NCBI RefSeq assembly: GCF_028283785.1
Contig: NZ_JAPWKB010000004.1
Location: 124,001 to 188,000, forward strand
Origin: Paraburkholderia sp.
GTDB taxonomy: Bacteria; Pseudomonadota; Gammaproteobacteria; Burkholderiales; Burkholderiaceae
Length of the DNA stretch: 64,000 nt
Reading direction: 5' to 3'
The notes beneath the pieces were generated by a model. It saw nothing but the letters and a program-made list of their open reading frames with translations. It was not told the origin of the DNA and searched no databases. Made by a program: the position numbers and the translations under genes. Each line of letters opens with the position of its first letter. Position 1 is the first letter of the stretch. Below are positions 8,873 to 18,807 of this stretch, one piece after another.

Positions 8873-9333
8873 GTCGATTCCTAAATGCTGGACCTGTTGA
8901 TCCGATTTTTCTGCACAGCGCGAGTGCAGTTCATGCATGTGCGCCGCGCCAACGCTGCCCGCTTTTGACCGGACACCGGCTGATCTGCAGAACCGAGTTT
9001 AGGTTGACGACTTTCGTTGCGACCACGTCGGCAAACACAAAAGCCTTTTTGAATTACTCGAATATTTCAGCTCAACCACCGACTAACGCTTTCTATTCAA
9101 GGCCTCGCCCTATCTCCTTAACTGCTTCGCGATCCTTATCTAAATAAAGCGTTGTCGTTCAACCACAAAAAGGATTCGGGATATCCCTACGCACGCTTCT
9201 GATTACGCTGCACCCCCGGACGATGCAGTTGAACTAAGATCCGAAAATCCGGGTTCGTGCTGATACTTACCCGGTGCACATCCATGCAGTTGCTTCGCAC
9301 CCGTTGCCAATCGGTTTTAGCCTTACCTTGAAG
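8873..9333. other. Intergenic region between porin and LysR gene
   Basis: 461 bases holding the divergent promoters of the porin (minus) and the LysR regulator (plus). It is AT-richer than the genes. No convincing ORF or structured RNA was seen. LysR regulators often bind such a spacer, but no T-N11-A site was convincing enough to list. Confidence 0.5.
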
Positions 9334-10287
9334 ATGAATCAGTTGCAGGCCATGCGGGTCTTTTTACAGGTCGCGGAAAACGGCTCGTTCGGACGGGCGG
9401 CGGCCAGCATGGACTTGTCCAATGCAGTGGTGACGCGTTATGTCGCGTTGCTCGAGTCGCATCTGAGTACGCGTTTGATCAACCGGACAACGCGCAGCGT
9501 GTCGCTGACGGAAGCGGGTCTTGAATATGCGGAGGGGTGCAGGCAACTGCTCGATCAACTGGAAACGATGGAGTCACGCGTCGCGACGAGTTCGAGCGTC
9601 CCGGCGGGCACACTGAAGCTCGTGGCGATTGCGTCGTTTTCGTTATTCGGTCTTACACCGCTGTTGCAGCGTTACCGGGCGTCTCATCCTGACGTGAAGC
9701 TTGCTGTCACGTTGCTGCATCGGCCGGTGGATCTGATCGAGGAAGGTTTCGACGTGGGCATCGTCGGACCGGGTCAGGTGAGTTCGGGAACGTTGATCAA
9801 ACGGTCGCTGTTCGTGGTCAAGGCCATTGCGGTTGCGTCGCCCGGCTATCTCGCGGCTTACGGTTTGCCTTCTACGCCGCCGGATCTCGCATTGCATACG
9901 TTCCTCGCGCCGTCGGCGAACATTCACAGCACGGCGTGGGATTTCGCCGCCCCTGACGGCCGCGAAGAAACAGTGGAGCTGGAGCCCGCCTACGCGGTCA
10001 ACAATGCCGTGATGTTGCGCCAGGCGGCGCTTGCCGGCATGGGCGTCACCATTCTTCCGGAAAATCATGTCGCGGCCGACCTCACAAACGGCGCGCTGAT
10101 TCATGTGCTGCCAACCTATCGGATCGTCCACGCAGACAAGGAAGTGTCGCTGGTATATCCAGGGCGGCGTCATGTGCCGGCTAAAACGCGCTCCTTCGTC
10201 GATTTCACGGTCGCTTACTTCAGGGGCGGCGCGTTACCGCCCCTCCCGATGGATTTTTCAAACAGTGAATTGCGAGATTTGCGATAA
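9334..10287 (+). CDS. LysR-family transcriptional regulator
   Basis: 317 residues starting MNQLQAMRVFLQVAENGSFG, the canonical LysR N-terminus. The upstream in-frame extension to 9274 has no family similarity, so the ATG at 9334 was chosen. The helix-turn-helix spans about 18-60, with AAASMDLSNAVVTRYVALLE. The remainder is the effector-binding fold, with LHRPVDLIEEGFDVGI. This is the DsdC/CrgA-like subgroup common in Burkholderia. It is divergent from the porin, but the target is not shown by the sequence. A strong terminator follows. Confidence 0.9.
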   Translation: MNQLQAMRVFLQVAENGSFGRAAASMDLSNAVVTRYVALLESHLSTRLINRTTRSVSLTEAGLEYAEGCRQLLDQLETMESRVATSSSVPAGTLKLVAIASFSLFGLTPLLQRYRASHPDVKLAVTLLHRPVDLIEEGFDVGIVGPGQVSSGTLIKRSLFVVKAIAVASPGYLAAYGLPSTPPDLALHTFLAPSANIHSTAWDFAAPDGREETVELEPAYAVNNAVMLRQAALAGMGVTILPENHVAADLTNGALIHVLPTYRIVHADKEVSLVYPGRRHVPAKTRSFVDFTVAYFRGGALPPLPMDFSNSELRDLR

Positions 10288-10360
10288 ATGAAAACGCCGA
10301 CCGCGAGTATCCTTCGCATTGCGAGAAGTGACTTCTTCATCGAAGAGGTCTCCAAGTCTT

Positions 10361-10386
10361 AACGCGGCCTAGGCCGCGTTTTTTTT
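10361..10386 (+). terminator. Rho-independent terminator after the LysR gene
   Basis: AACGCGGCC-TA-GGCCGCGTT forms a perfect inverted repeat followed by a run of T to 10386. It separates the LysR gene from the convergent hybrid kinase. Confidence 0.9.
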
Positions 10387-10420
10387 CGCCTGTACGAGAT
10401 GCGGTGGCGCTCGCGCTGAC

Positions 10421-13400
10421 TCACGCGAGCAACGCCGCCTGCTCTTCGATGCCGTCCAGCATCGCATTGCAGCGAACGGCCAGCGCCGCGCCGTCCTCGC
10501 GTAATGCGTCCGCACTTTTCGACGTCATCCCGATGCGATAGTCCTGCAACGCCGCAAGTAGCGGCGGATACTGCAACACGCCCGCCGCCCCCGACACCCG
10601 GTGATGCCACTCTCGCAGCGATTCGACATGCGCCGTGTCGAGCAACGGTGCGAGCGCCCGCACGTCGTCGCGAACCGATGTGACAAACGAGTCCAACAAC
10701 GCCTTCACCGTCGATTCACTGCCCCAAAGCTGCGTCATATGTGCGAGATCGACCGGCACGAATGCGCGGTTCAACGTCGGCATCGACAGACCGGGCGCCG
10801 CGCCGCCACCTTCGGGTTCCACTGCGGAAACGGGGCGCGCCGTATCGACGCCGAACCATCGGCTGAGATATTCGCGCAGCGTCGCCAGCCGCGTCGGCTT
10901 CACAAGACAGTCGTCCATCCCGGCATCGCGACAGAGCCGCAAGTCTTCCGGTGCGGTGTTCGCGGTGATGCCGAGAATCGGCAAGTGACGGGTTCCCCCA
11001 CCGTCGCGCTCCTGCTCGCGCACATTCCGCGCCAACTCATAACCAGACAGATTCGGCATATGACAGTCGGTGATCAGGAACGCGTAGATGGTTTCGTCCA
11101 GCGCGGCGAGCGCTTCTGCGCCGTCGTTGACGACGTCGCATGCAAACCCGAGCAGCGCGAGTTGATGCCGGATCAACTCCTGATTGACCGGATGATCTTC
11201 GGCAACGAGGATCAAGCGGCCGCTTGCAATTGCCCGCTCCCGGTCGGGTGGCGCGGCGATTGCCTCGGCTGCGCCGGTGCTGCGCGGCGACGGCGTCGAT
11301 AACCCCGTCAGCGCGGCCGCGCAAGCCGCGTTGAGTCCACGCCACGACAACGGATTGATGCTCACCCGCACCGTATCGTCGAGAATGCGGTAGCCCGTCG
11401 GCTTCGGTTTTTCTGTCAGACACACGACACGCGCACTTCCACGCGCCGCCGCTGGAAGATCGACGTCTTCACTCACGAAAATCAGATCGAGGTTCGCGAA
11501 TGCGAGCGGATCGTCGAGTTCCGCTGCGCCGGGCGCAATGCGCCGCAAGGCGATACCGAGCGCCTGCCCGAAATGAACAAGTGCCTGCGCGACACGTTGA
11601 TCGCTGACGATCACCACCCCTCGCTTGCCGCGCAAACCACCGAGCCGATACATCGACATCTCAACCGGCATCGTGATGCGAACGGTGATCTGCGTGCCTT
11701 CGCCCGGCACGCTGTGCAACGTCAGTTCCCCATCCATCAGATCGATCAGCTTGCGGCAGATGGTCAGGCCGAGTCCCGTCCCGCCGAAACGCCGCGTCGT
11801 TGACGATTCCGCCTGCACGAACGGTTCGAACAGCCGCGCCTGCCCTTCGGGGTCGATGCCGATGCCCGTGTCGGCGACCGTCATTTCAAGGGTTTGCCGC
11901 GCGCCGATATCGCGCGCGACCGTCACGTTGACATCGACTTCGCCCGTCTGCGTGAACTTGATCGCGTTGCCGAGCAGATTGAACAGGATCTGTCGCAGGC
12001 GCACGCTGTCGCCGCGCAATGTGGCGGCCACTTCCGGCGCGATATCGACGCGTACCTTCAGGCCTTTTTCATGCGCCCGTCCCGCCAGCAACCCGACCGC
12101 GCTATCGACCATTTCGCGAATGTCGATCGGTTCGGCTTCCAGCGTCAGACGCCCGGCTTCGATTTTCGAGAAGTCGAGAAGATCGTCGAGAATCTGTAAA
12201 AGCGCCCCTGCCGATTCGTGGATCATGCCGAGCATTTCACCCTGATCCGCATTGAGCGGCGTGCGCTCCAGCACTTCGACCAGACCGAGCACACCGTTCA
12301 TCGGCGTGCGGATTTCGTGGCTCATCATGGCGAGGAAATCGTCTTTTGCGCGCGACGCGGCTTCGGCCTGGTCGCGGGCGCGAGCGAGTTCATCGGAGCG
12401 CGCATGTTCGACGCTTGCATCGACCCAATAGCCGCTCCACACGACGCTGCCGTCCGGCTCGCGACGCGGCACGAGTTCCGCGCGAACCCACTTCAGACCT
12501 TCGTCGCCGATCAGGCGAAATTCCATATGCAATGGCGTGCCGTCGCTGGCCGAGCGCGACAGATCGGCGAGCAGCAACGGCAGATCGTCTTCGAATACAC
12601 GCCCGAAATCGACCTCGCCGCGCTGCATCCGGACGTTACCCTCGACGCCAACCAGATGCGTCGTGTCACCGCCGATATACGGCATCGTGTAAGTGCCGTC
12701 AGGGTCACGTCGCAACTGGAACACGACCGCAGGCAAGGATCGCGTCACGTCGAATAGCCGCCGCTCCGTGTTGCGCGCGAGCATTTCGGTGCGGCGAATA
12801 TCCGTGATGTCCACCATCGTACCGAGCACGCAAACCGGCTTTCCGCTAACGCCATGACACATCGCCGACCAGAACAGGCCATGCCGGATATCGCCCGCGC
12901 GCCCGGCAAATTCGAGCTCCACAAACGCACGCTCGCCCGTTTCGAGCATATGGCGCGTCATGCTTTCGATGCTGCCGGTATTCGCCGAGCCCCACGCCTC
13001 CACTTCGACGCTGCGCCGTCCGATCACGTGCGCGCGTTGCAAGCCCGAGCATTCCTCGAATGCACGATTGATGGCGATATATCGCCCGTCCAGGTCTTTT
13101 GCGACGAGCGGATACGGCACCATCTCCATCATGGTCTGCTGGAAATTCAGTTGCGTGGCCAGTTCGCCTTCCGTGTGCTTGCGCAACTTCACTTCGCGCT
13201 GAAGCAGCATGTAGGCGCGCAGCGTCACCAGCAGCGCAACCGCGATACCGATCAGCAGCGGCAACAGCCGGACCGCCGTAATGCTCCAGACCGGTGACGC
13301 ATTCTGTGCGACACCGATCCACTTCTGGTGAATGCGCTGCTTGTCCGACGCGGGCATGGCCACCAGCGCACGGTCGATCAGACCGACCAGCGGCGCAAGA

Positions 13401-14878
13401 TCGGGACGCACGGCGAAACCAAGCCCATCGGTTTGATTGAGCGTGGCGAGAATCTTGAGCGCGCCGACATCGCGCTGCGTCAGTTCGACATCGACGGCGG
13501 CGGAATTGCCGATCGCGACGTCGGCGCGGCCCTGCTCGACGAGATCGAGCGCGGCATCGAGCGTCGGGACGACGATCATCGTGGCGTCCGGAATGGCGCG
13601 CAGGTCGGGTGGCATCGAGCCGGCAAGATGAGTCGAAACGGCGATGCGGCGTCCGGCGAAATCCGCTGGGCCGCGCGCCGCCGGTTCGCTTTGACGACCG
13701 ACGATCACCAGCGGCCAGGTTTCATACGCACGCGTATGTAGCGACTGGGCGAGGCGCACGTCCGCGCGCGACGCGGTGGCCAGCATCGCGAGATCGCCTT
13801 GCTGAAACGATGAAATGGCGCTTGCCCAGTTATCGACGGGCGCGACAGTCAACGTGATGCCGAGCACCCTGCTCAGGTAGTCCAGATACGCTTCGGCGAC
13901 ACCGCCCGCTCGACCGGCCGGATCGACCTGACTGAACGGCGGCCAGCCGCTGTCGAAGCCGACCGTCAACGGCGGCAGCGCAAGCAACCAGGCCTGCTCG
14001 TCAGGTGTCAGCACGAGACGGCGTGGGGAAGCGTCACGCGTCTGTGCCGCACGACTGCCAAGCCAGCGCGCGCGCATGTGCGCTTCGGTGCCGGCCGGCA
14101 GCCGGGTCAGCGACGTATCGAGCTGGTCGCGAAGCGCGGTCTGCGAGCGCGGCACCGCGAACCGCAACTCGCCGGTCTTGCCAGTTTCCTCGAAGGCCAC
14201 GCGCAATTCGCGCGCACGCGTGTCGGCAAGACCGAATTGCACCGTCGGCGTGAAGCCCACGTACACGTCCGCCGCCTGCACGATAACGGCCTGCAGCGCC
14301 GCGCCCGTATCGGGATAGGTGGTGAAACGGGCGCGCGGAAAGCGTTCCCTCAGAGACCGTTCCAGCGCGAAGCCCTTTTCGATCGCGATGCGCGCGTTGC
14401 TGAGGTCAGAAGGGCCCGCCACTTTGAGCGCGCCGTCGCGGTTAATCACCACGGACGTCGACGCGCGGAAATACGGCGTAGTAAAGCGCAGACAGTGCTC
14501 GCGCTCCGGCGTTCGCGCGATGCTCATCAGCACATCGACCTTGCCAGCGCAGGCCGCCGCGAGAAGCTGTGACATGTCGCTGAACACGACAGGCGCAATC
14601 GTCACGGACGTGCCCGTCAACGCACGGAGGTAGTCGGCGCTGAGTCCGGTCAGCCGGCCGTCGGTAATGTTTTCGAACGGCGGCCAGCCGGCCTGCAGCA
14701 AGCCAACCTTCAACGTGACAGGCGCGGCACCGGTCGTCACGCTCGACGCGCCATCGGCGAAAGCCGGTGACACGTCGACGACGCTGAGCAACAACAGGCA
14801 CAGGCAGGCGAACCACACGCGGCGCGCCGCATTGCGGACCACAGCGTACGTACGATTCACGGCAGTTTGAAAGGACAT
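10421..14878 (-). CDS. BvgS/EvgS-like hybrid histidine kinase
   Basis: About 1485 residues from the ATG at 14878, just after the aquaporin stop. Order of domains: signal/TM segment (about 20-42), two tandem periplasmic SBP_bac_3 domains (about 53-280 and 305-520), TM helix (about 527-552), two PAS modules, and HisKA with MMSHEIRTPMNGVLG (phospho-His about 854). The HATPase follows (NLLGNAIKFT, DTGIGID, GGTGLGL), then a receiver with LITDCHMPN (Asp about 1271), and finally an HPt domain with WHHRVSG (phospho-His about 1426). This is the unorthodox phosphorelay of BvgS/EvgS. It probably phosphorylates one or more of the three response regulators encoded upstream on the same strand. The periplasmic ligand is unknown. 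Confidence 0.92.
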   Translation of the reverse strand: MSFQTAVNRTYAVVRNAARRVWFACLCLLLLSVVDVSPAFADGASSVTTGAAPVTLKVGLLQAGWPPFENITDGRLTGLSADYLRALTGTSVTIAPVVFSDMSQLLAAACAGKVDVLMSIARTPEREHCLRFTTPYFRASTSVVINRDGALKVAGPSDLSNARIAIEKGFALERSLRERFPRARFTTYPDTGAALQAVIVQAADVYVGFTPTVQFGLADTRARELRVAFEETGKTGELRFAVPRSQTALRDQLDTSLTRLPAGTEAHMRARWLGSRAAQTRDASPRRLVLTPDEQAWLLALPPLTVGFDSGWPPFSQVDPAGRAGGVAEAYLDYLSRVLGITLTVAPVDNWASAISSFQQGDLAMLATASRADVRLAQSLHTRAYETWPLVIVGRQSEPAARGPADFAGRRIAVSTHLAGSMPPDLRAIPDATMIVVPTLDAALDLVEQGRADVAIGNSAAVDVELTQRDVGALKILATLNQTDGLGFAVRPDLAPLVGLIDRALVAMPASDKQRIHQKWIGVAQNASPVWSITAVRLLPLLIGIAVALLVTLRAYMLLQREVKLRKHTEGELATQLNFQQTMMEMVPYPLVAKDLDGRYIAINRAFEECSGLQRAHVIGRRSVEVEAWGSANTGSIESMTRHMLETGERAFVELEFAGRAGDIRHGLFWSAMCHGVSGKPVCVLGTMVDITDIRRTEMLARNTERRLFDVTRSLPAVVFQLRRDPDGTYTMPYIGGDTTHLVGVEGNVRMQRGEVDFGRVFEDDLPLLLADLSRSASDGTPLHMEFRLIGDEGLKWVRAELVPRREPDGSVVWSGYWVDASVEHARSDELARARDQAEAASRAKDDFLAMMSHEIRTPMNGVLGLVEVLERTPLNADQGEMLGMIHESAGALLQILDDLLDFSKIEAGRLTLEAEPIDIREMVDSAVGLLAGRAHEKGLKVRVDIAPEVAATLRGDSVRLRQILFNLLGNAIKFTQTGEVDVNVTVARDIGARQTLEMTVADTGIGIDPEGQARLFEPFVQAESSTTRRFGGTGLGLTICRKLIDLMDGELTLHSVPGEGTQITVRITMPVEMSMYRLGGLRGKRGVVIVSDQRVAQALVHFGQALGIALRRIAPGAAELDDPLAFANLDLIFVSEDVDLPAAARGSARVVCLTEKPKPTGYRILDDTVRVSINPLSWRGLNAACAAALTGLSTPSPRSTGAAEAIAAPPDRERAIASGRLILVAEDHPVNQELIRHQLALLGFACDVVNDGAEALAALDETIYAFLITDCHMPNLSGYELARNVREQERDGGGTRHLPILGITANTAPEDLRLCRDAGMDDCLVKPTRLATLREYLSRWFGVDTARPVSAVEPEGGGAAPGLSMPTLNRAFVPVDLAHMTQLWGSESTVKALLDSFVTSVRDDVRALAPLLDTAHVESLREWHHRVSGAAGVLQYPPLLAALQDYRIGMTSKSADALREDGAALAVRCNAMLDGIEEQAALLA

Positions 14879-14892
14879 GAGCGTGCCCAGAC

Positions 14893-15648
14893 TCAAACCG
14901 CTTCGTGGCGCGCTTCGTGGTGCGCGTCGAGCCGTGCGCCGCGCCGTGACGCCGGTCCGGACAGCCGCGGATACAAAAAGCCCGCGAGCACCGCGCCCGT
15001 CAGCGGCGCGGCCCAAAACAGCCACAGTTGATCGAGCGCCCAATCGCCGACGAACAGCGCGGGCCCCGTCGAGCGAGCCGGGTTGATCGACGCATTGGTG
15101 ACGGGAATGGCGAGCAGGTAAATCATCGCGAAACACGCTGCATTGACCAGCGGCGCGATAGTCTGCGACGTGCTTTTTCGCGCCATCATCAGATTCACGG
15201 TGACGAACGCGAACGACATCATCAACTCGAGCGCCAGCGCGGAATGCAGTTGATAGTCGGACGGCGAGTGATCGCCGAAGCCGTTTGCGCCGATTTCGCT
15301 CGCTGCCAGCTCGAACCCCGGCCGACCGCTCGCCACATACACCAGCAGCGCCGTGCCCACAATTGCGCCGAGAATTTGCGCGGCAATGTACGGCACCAGA
15401 TCGCGGACCGGGAAACGTTGCGCGACGGCAAAACCGACCGTGACCGCCGGGTTGAAATGCGCACCCGATAACCGACCGACCGCGTACGTCGCCGTAGCCA
15501 GCGCGAGACCGAACGCCAGCGATACTTCGAGCGCGCCATAACCAGCCTGCATCGAACCCGCGTTCAGCACCACACTGCCGCAACCGATAAACACCAGCCA
15601 CGCCGTGCCCGCCGCTTCCACCAACAACCGCCTACCCAAATTCGCCAT
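14893..15648 (-). CDS. aqpZ: Aquaporin (MIP family, AqpZ-like)
   Basis: 251 residues with six membrane helices and both NPA boxes: SGAHFNPAVTVG and NASINPARSTGPAL. The 'GARS'-like context after the second box and the short loops favour a water channel over a glycerol facilitator. The C-terminal tail ends in an unusual His/Arg-rich stretch (HHEARHEAV). It lies between a response-regulator gene and the BvgS-like kinase, with only 14 bases to the kinase start, so it is probably cotranscribed with the kinase. Such a position inside a signalling cluster is not typical for aqpZ. Confidence 0.9.
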   Translation of the reverse strand: MANLGRRLLVEAAGTAWLVFIGCGSVVLNAGSMQAGYGALEVSLAFGLALATATYAVGRLSGAHFNPAVTVGFAVAQRFPVRDLVPYIAAQILGAIVGTALLVYVASGRPGFELAASEIGANGFGDHSPSDYQLHSALALELMMSFAFVTVNLMMARKSTSQTIAPLVNAACFAMIYLLAIPVTNASINPARSTGPALFVGDWALDQLWLFWAAPLTGAVLAGFLYPRLSGPASRRGARLDAHHEARHEAV

Positions 15649-15883
15649 GTTGCACTCGCCTATCTGATTGCATGGCGAGCGGAAGCGCGAACGCGCCCAT
15701 CTTCGGACATGCTTTTTTTAATTTCGGACTCAGGCACAGCCATCGGAATGACGACACGTCGTGTCGAACCGATGACCGCCCTCGATCCAAAAATTATCGG
15801 AGCCGGCATCCGCGGGGCTAATCGGACGAGTCTGAAAGGTGAGAAATTTCTTTCGCTCAAGCAGACGTTTCTTCGCGAGTCGA

Positions 15884-16528
15884 TCAGTTCAAACCAAGCT
15901 GGCGCGCATAGTCGATCAACTCCGCGTCGCACGCCAACCCGAGCTTGCGCATCGCGCTGCGCTTCTGGGTGCTAATTGTTTTTCCGCTTCGGCCGAGCCG
16001 CTGCGCAATCTCGAATACCGGCATGCCTTGTGCATAAAACCGGAACACTTCCCACTCCCGCGCGCTCAACATGCCCGTTCGCGGCTGCGCCAGATCGCCA
16101 TCCGGATAAATGGCTTCGCTGACGAGCGGCGACAGATACACGTCGCCGGCCATCACCGCGTCGATGGCGAGGACCAGCGCATGCGCCGCGTCGCGTTTAT
16201 CGACGATCGCCATCGCGCCGATCTGCAACAAGCCCGTCAGCAGATTCGGATGACCGATCATCGTCAATACGACGACACGCGGCGGCGGCGAATCGCGCAG
16301 AATGCGGCGTAAAAATGGCACTGCATTGATGCCGCCATGAATGCCGGGCATGGAGATGTCGGACACGATGACGTCGTGCGGCGTGCTGTCCATCAATTCG
16401 GCGAGCGTTTCCGTGTCCGGCGCTTCACCGACTATCGCCACCGACCGCCGTGCTTCGAGCAGATGGCAAACGCCGAGCCGCACGCAAGCGTGATCGTCGG
16501 CAACAATTACGCGAATTATCTTTGTCAT
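15884..16528 (-). CDS. LuxR/FixJ-type response regulator 1 (BvgA-like)
   Basis: 214 residues from MTKIIRVIVADDH at 16528. The receiver has the acidic pair Asp11-Asp12, phospho-acceptor Asp57 in VSDISMPG, VLTM and the Lys in VDKRD. The C-terminal LuxR helix-turn-helix contains LSAREWEVFRFYAQGMPVFEIAQRLGRSGKTIS. It is the nearest upstream regulator to aqpZ and the kinase. With RR2 and RR3 it makes three single regulators in tandem, each separated by about 140-155 bases, so each may have its own promoter. Confidence 0.9.
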   Translation of the reverse strand: MTKIIRVIVADDHACVRLGVCHLLEARRSVAIVGEAPDTETLAELMDSTPHDVIVSDISMPGIHGGINAVPFLRRILRDSPPPRVVVLTMIGHPNLLTGLLQIGAMAIVDKRDAAHALVLAIDAVMAGDVYLSPLVSEAIYPDGDLAQPRTGMLSAREWEVFRFYAQGMPVFEIAQRLGRSGKTISTQKRSAMRKLGLACDAELIDYARQLGLN

Positions 16529-16666
16529 ATTTTTGTTTTGCGATGAGACCGGCGCACCTGCGCAACGCGTCCCCAGGCGCGCCGGTCTTTGAATCGTTCT
16601 GAACACGCTGCACGTCTACCGGCTCTCACGCATTGCGCGAACCGGCCTATGCGGCGCGTCCCTGTC

Positions 16667-17359
16667 TCAGCTTCGCCTGCGTTGCCTGTCTTCGGGGATC
16701 ACGCCATGTTCGGCGGCGAACCGGAAGAGCTCGGCGTCGCTATGCAAGGACAGCTTGCGCATGGCCGTGCACTTCTGCGCGCTGATCGTCTTGACGCTGC
16801 GACCCAGTCGCGACGCGATCTCGGTCACGCCCATGCCGGACGCGTACTGCGTGAATACGTCGAGTTCGCGGCGCGACAGCACCGAATGGACGTAGTCGCG
16901 CCGACGGATCAGCGTGGCGTCGGCGATCGACGAACGCACGACCGGCCCGACGTAGCATTCGCGCGCAATCGCCGAGACGATGGCAACGTGAATCAGATCG
17001 ATCCGGTCCTCTTTGCTGATCACCGCGTCCGCGCCGTGTGCGATCACTTGCTGCAACACATCGGCTTTGGTTTCCATCGTCAGGATGACGAGCGCGACAT
17101 GCGGAAAGCGACACTTGAATTCGTCGATGATGGACATGGCGTTGTCGGTCAGACCGCCCGGCATATAAAGATCCGCGACGACGATGTCGCATTCGATCCG
17201 GCTCACTTTCGAAAAGAGTTGCGTCGCGTCGACCGCGCGACCGACCACCTGCATGTTCGGCACACTCGATAGCAAGTGCTCTATGGCCAGAAGAACGAGC
17301 GGGTGGTCGTCCGCGATGATGGCTTTGATGGGCTTTTTCGCATCTTCTGAATCGGTCAT
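16667..17359 (-). CDS. LuxR/FixJ-type response regulator 2
   Basis: 230 residues from the ATG at 17359. Receiver: acidic pair in IIADDH, phospho-acceptor Asp63 in VADLYMPGG, VILTM, and Lys in VISKED. The output domain has LSRRELDVFTQYASGMGVTEIASRLGRSVKTISAQK, close to that of RR1, which suggests that the pair arose by duplication. It is a likely phosphate acceptor from the HPt domain of the linked hybrid kinase. The longer reading to 17437 lacks a ribosome site and family similarity. Confidence 0.9.
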   Translation of the reverse strand: MTDSEDAKKPIKAIIADDHPLVLLAIEHLLSSVPNMQVVGRAVDATQLFSKVSRIECDIVVADLYMPGGLTDNAMSIIDEFKCRFPHVALVILTMETKADVLQQVIAHGADAVISKEDRIDLIHVAIVSAIARECYVGPVVRSSIADATLIRRRDYVHSVLSRRELDVFTQYASGMGVTEIASRLGRSVKTISAQKCTAMRKLSLHSDAELFRFAAEHGVIPEDRQRRRS

Positions 17360-17513
17360 GCGTTCGGGTCCCCCGGTATTGTCATGTCTTCTCCACTCGC
17401 TTTCGCTGCAACCGGTCCATTGGCGAGCATCAAACATTTGTTATTCGTCAGACATAAGATTGCTCTGAAATACGACATGGTTGTCATCGGCGTTCGATCG
17501 TTCGGCATGCGAG

Positions 17514-18173
17514 CTACTTTCCGGGCGACGCCTGACGGCGAATGAAGGTGAACAACGCGGGATCGTTGGTGACGCCGAGCTTGATCATTGCCGCGCGCTT
17601 CAGACGATGGACGACGCGCGGATCGCGATCGAGCAGCACCGCAATCTTCGCGATCGAGTTGCCTTGCGCGAACATCCTGACCACCCAGGCTTCGCGCGAA
17701 GTGAGACGCGACAGATAGTGCGGATCGTCGGGCGGTGCGTTGGGCGGCGCGTCGGCCACCCATTCGTCGACGGCGCGGCTGAGCTGAACCTGGCCGGCCG
17801 CGACCGCGCGAACCGTCGCCGGCAGATCGGTCAGCACGCCGATCTTGTCCAGAATCGCGACGCCGCAATGCGTGTGCAACGCGCGCAGCAGCGAGCCGTT
17901 CGTGATGCCCGTCAGTACGACGATCCGCAACGCGGGCCAGGTGTCGGCGATGCGTTGCACGAGCGACATGCCGTCGTCGACGGTGGGATCGGGGTCGGGC
18001 ATGGTCAGATCGGTGACGAGGACATCGCAGGGTGTTTTCTTCAGCAGATCGATCAGTCCGCTGGGGGTCGATGCCTCGCCGACGACGCAAATACCGGCGT
18101 CGGAAGCGAGCGCGGCTTTGACGCCGGATAGAACGAACGGATGGTCGTCCGCCAGGATGACGCGCAGGTTCAT
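17514..18173 (-). CDS. LuxR/FixJ-type response regulator 3, diverged output domain
   Basis: 219 residues from the ATG at 18173 (GAGG five bases upstream). The receiver is intact: acidic pair in ILADDH, Asp55 in VTDLTMPD, VLTG and Lys in LDKIG. Its helix-turn-helix, LTSREAWVVRMFAQGNSIAKIAVLLDRDPRVVHRLKR, differs from RR1 and RR2: DPRVVHRLK replaces the GKTIS-type recognition helix. It probably reads a different DNA site. It is the first gene of the minus-strand signalling block and faces the terminal-oxidase operon across 691 bases. Confidence 0.87.
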   Translation of the reverse strand: MNLRVILADDHPFVLSGVKAALASDAGICVVGEASTPSGLIDLLKKTPCDVLVTDLTMPDPDPTVDDGMSLVQRIADTWPALRIVVLTGITNGSLLRALHTHCGVAILDKIGVLTDLPATVRAVAAGQVQLSRAVDEWVADAPPNAPPDDPHYLSRLTSREAWVVRMFAQGNSIAKIAVLLDRDPRVVHRLKRAAMIKLGVTNDPALFTFIRRQASPGK

Positions 18174-18766
18174 CGTGACCTCTCTAGATTGTTGTATGTA
18201 CGTGTACAGCGCGCGTTCGCGGACACATATCGACACGCGCTTTTCAGACATGCCCGATTGACTGCATCGCATGCGACGCGTCGAGCGCGACAATCACACC
18301 ATCGATGTAAGCAAATCGAAATGGGAGCTTTCTTAAAGCAGCGATATGCACATTTCGCAGCAACGGGTTTGTGAAATGCCTGAATGAAATCGTCGGGTTT
18401 TTTTGTATTTAAAAATGCTGTAATGACAATTCCGTACGGTCCACTTTGCGCGAAGTTAAACGGCAGTTGAATTGCGTCATTCATTATTTCGCGACCGGAA
18501 ACGGCACACGCGCCACCGCTGCGGAGCGGCGTCGGTCAAGGCCGTGCGGCCGATTCCTGTCATTTAAATCTCATTGACGCACCCCGCAAAATCCTGCAAT
18601 CTCAGTACCCGATACATAGGCATGCAGAAAATAAGTTTCTTGCCCCGCAGTGCGGTGGACTCCGCTTCCACGCACCGGCCAATGTTTAAAACAGCCACTC
18701 CGCGCAATCCGCGCCTGAGTGGTGTGTCGCTCTCGCCCTAAAGTTTTGTTCATCGCTTAGTAGTCA

Positions 18767-18795
18767 AAGTCAATATTGCATTGCGCTATTGACTT
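18767..18795. promoter_or_regulatory. Inverted repeat, candidate response-regulator operator
   Basis: AAGTCAATA (18767-18775) and its exact complement TATTGACTT (18787-18795) are separated by 11 bases. The half-site centres are 20 bp apart, about two helical turns. The repeat directly abuts the Anr-like box and lies 70 bases before the first cytochrome start codon. Confidence 0.45.
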
Positions 18796-18807
18796 GCTCT
18801 AGATCAA
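18794..18807 (+). promoter_or_regulatory. Anr/FNR-like box
   Basis: TTGCT-CTAG-ATCAA matches the FNR/Anr consensus TTGAT-N4-ATCAA at nine of ten defined positions. Its centre (18800.5) is 41.5 bases from a possible start near 18842, with a weak -10 at 18830-18835. That is class II activator geometry. Low-oxygen activation of a high-affinity oxidase would make sense; this is inference. Confidence 0.5.
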
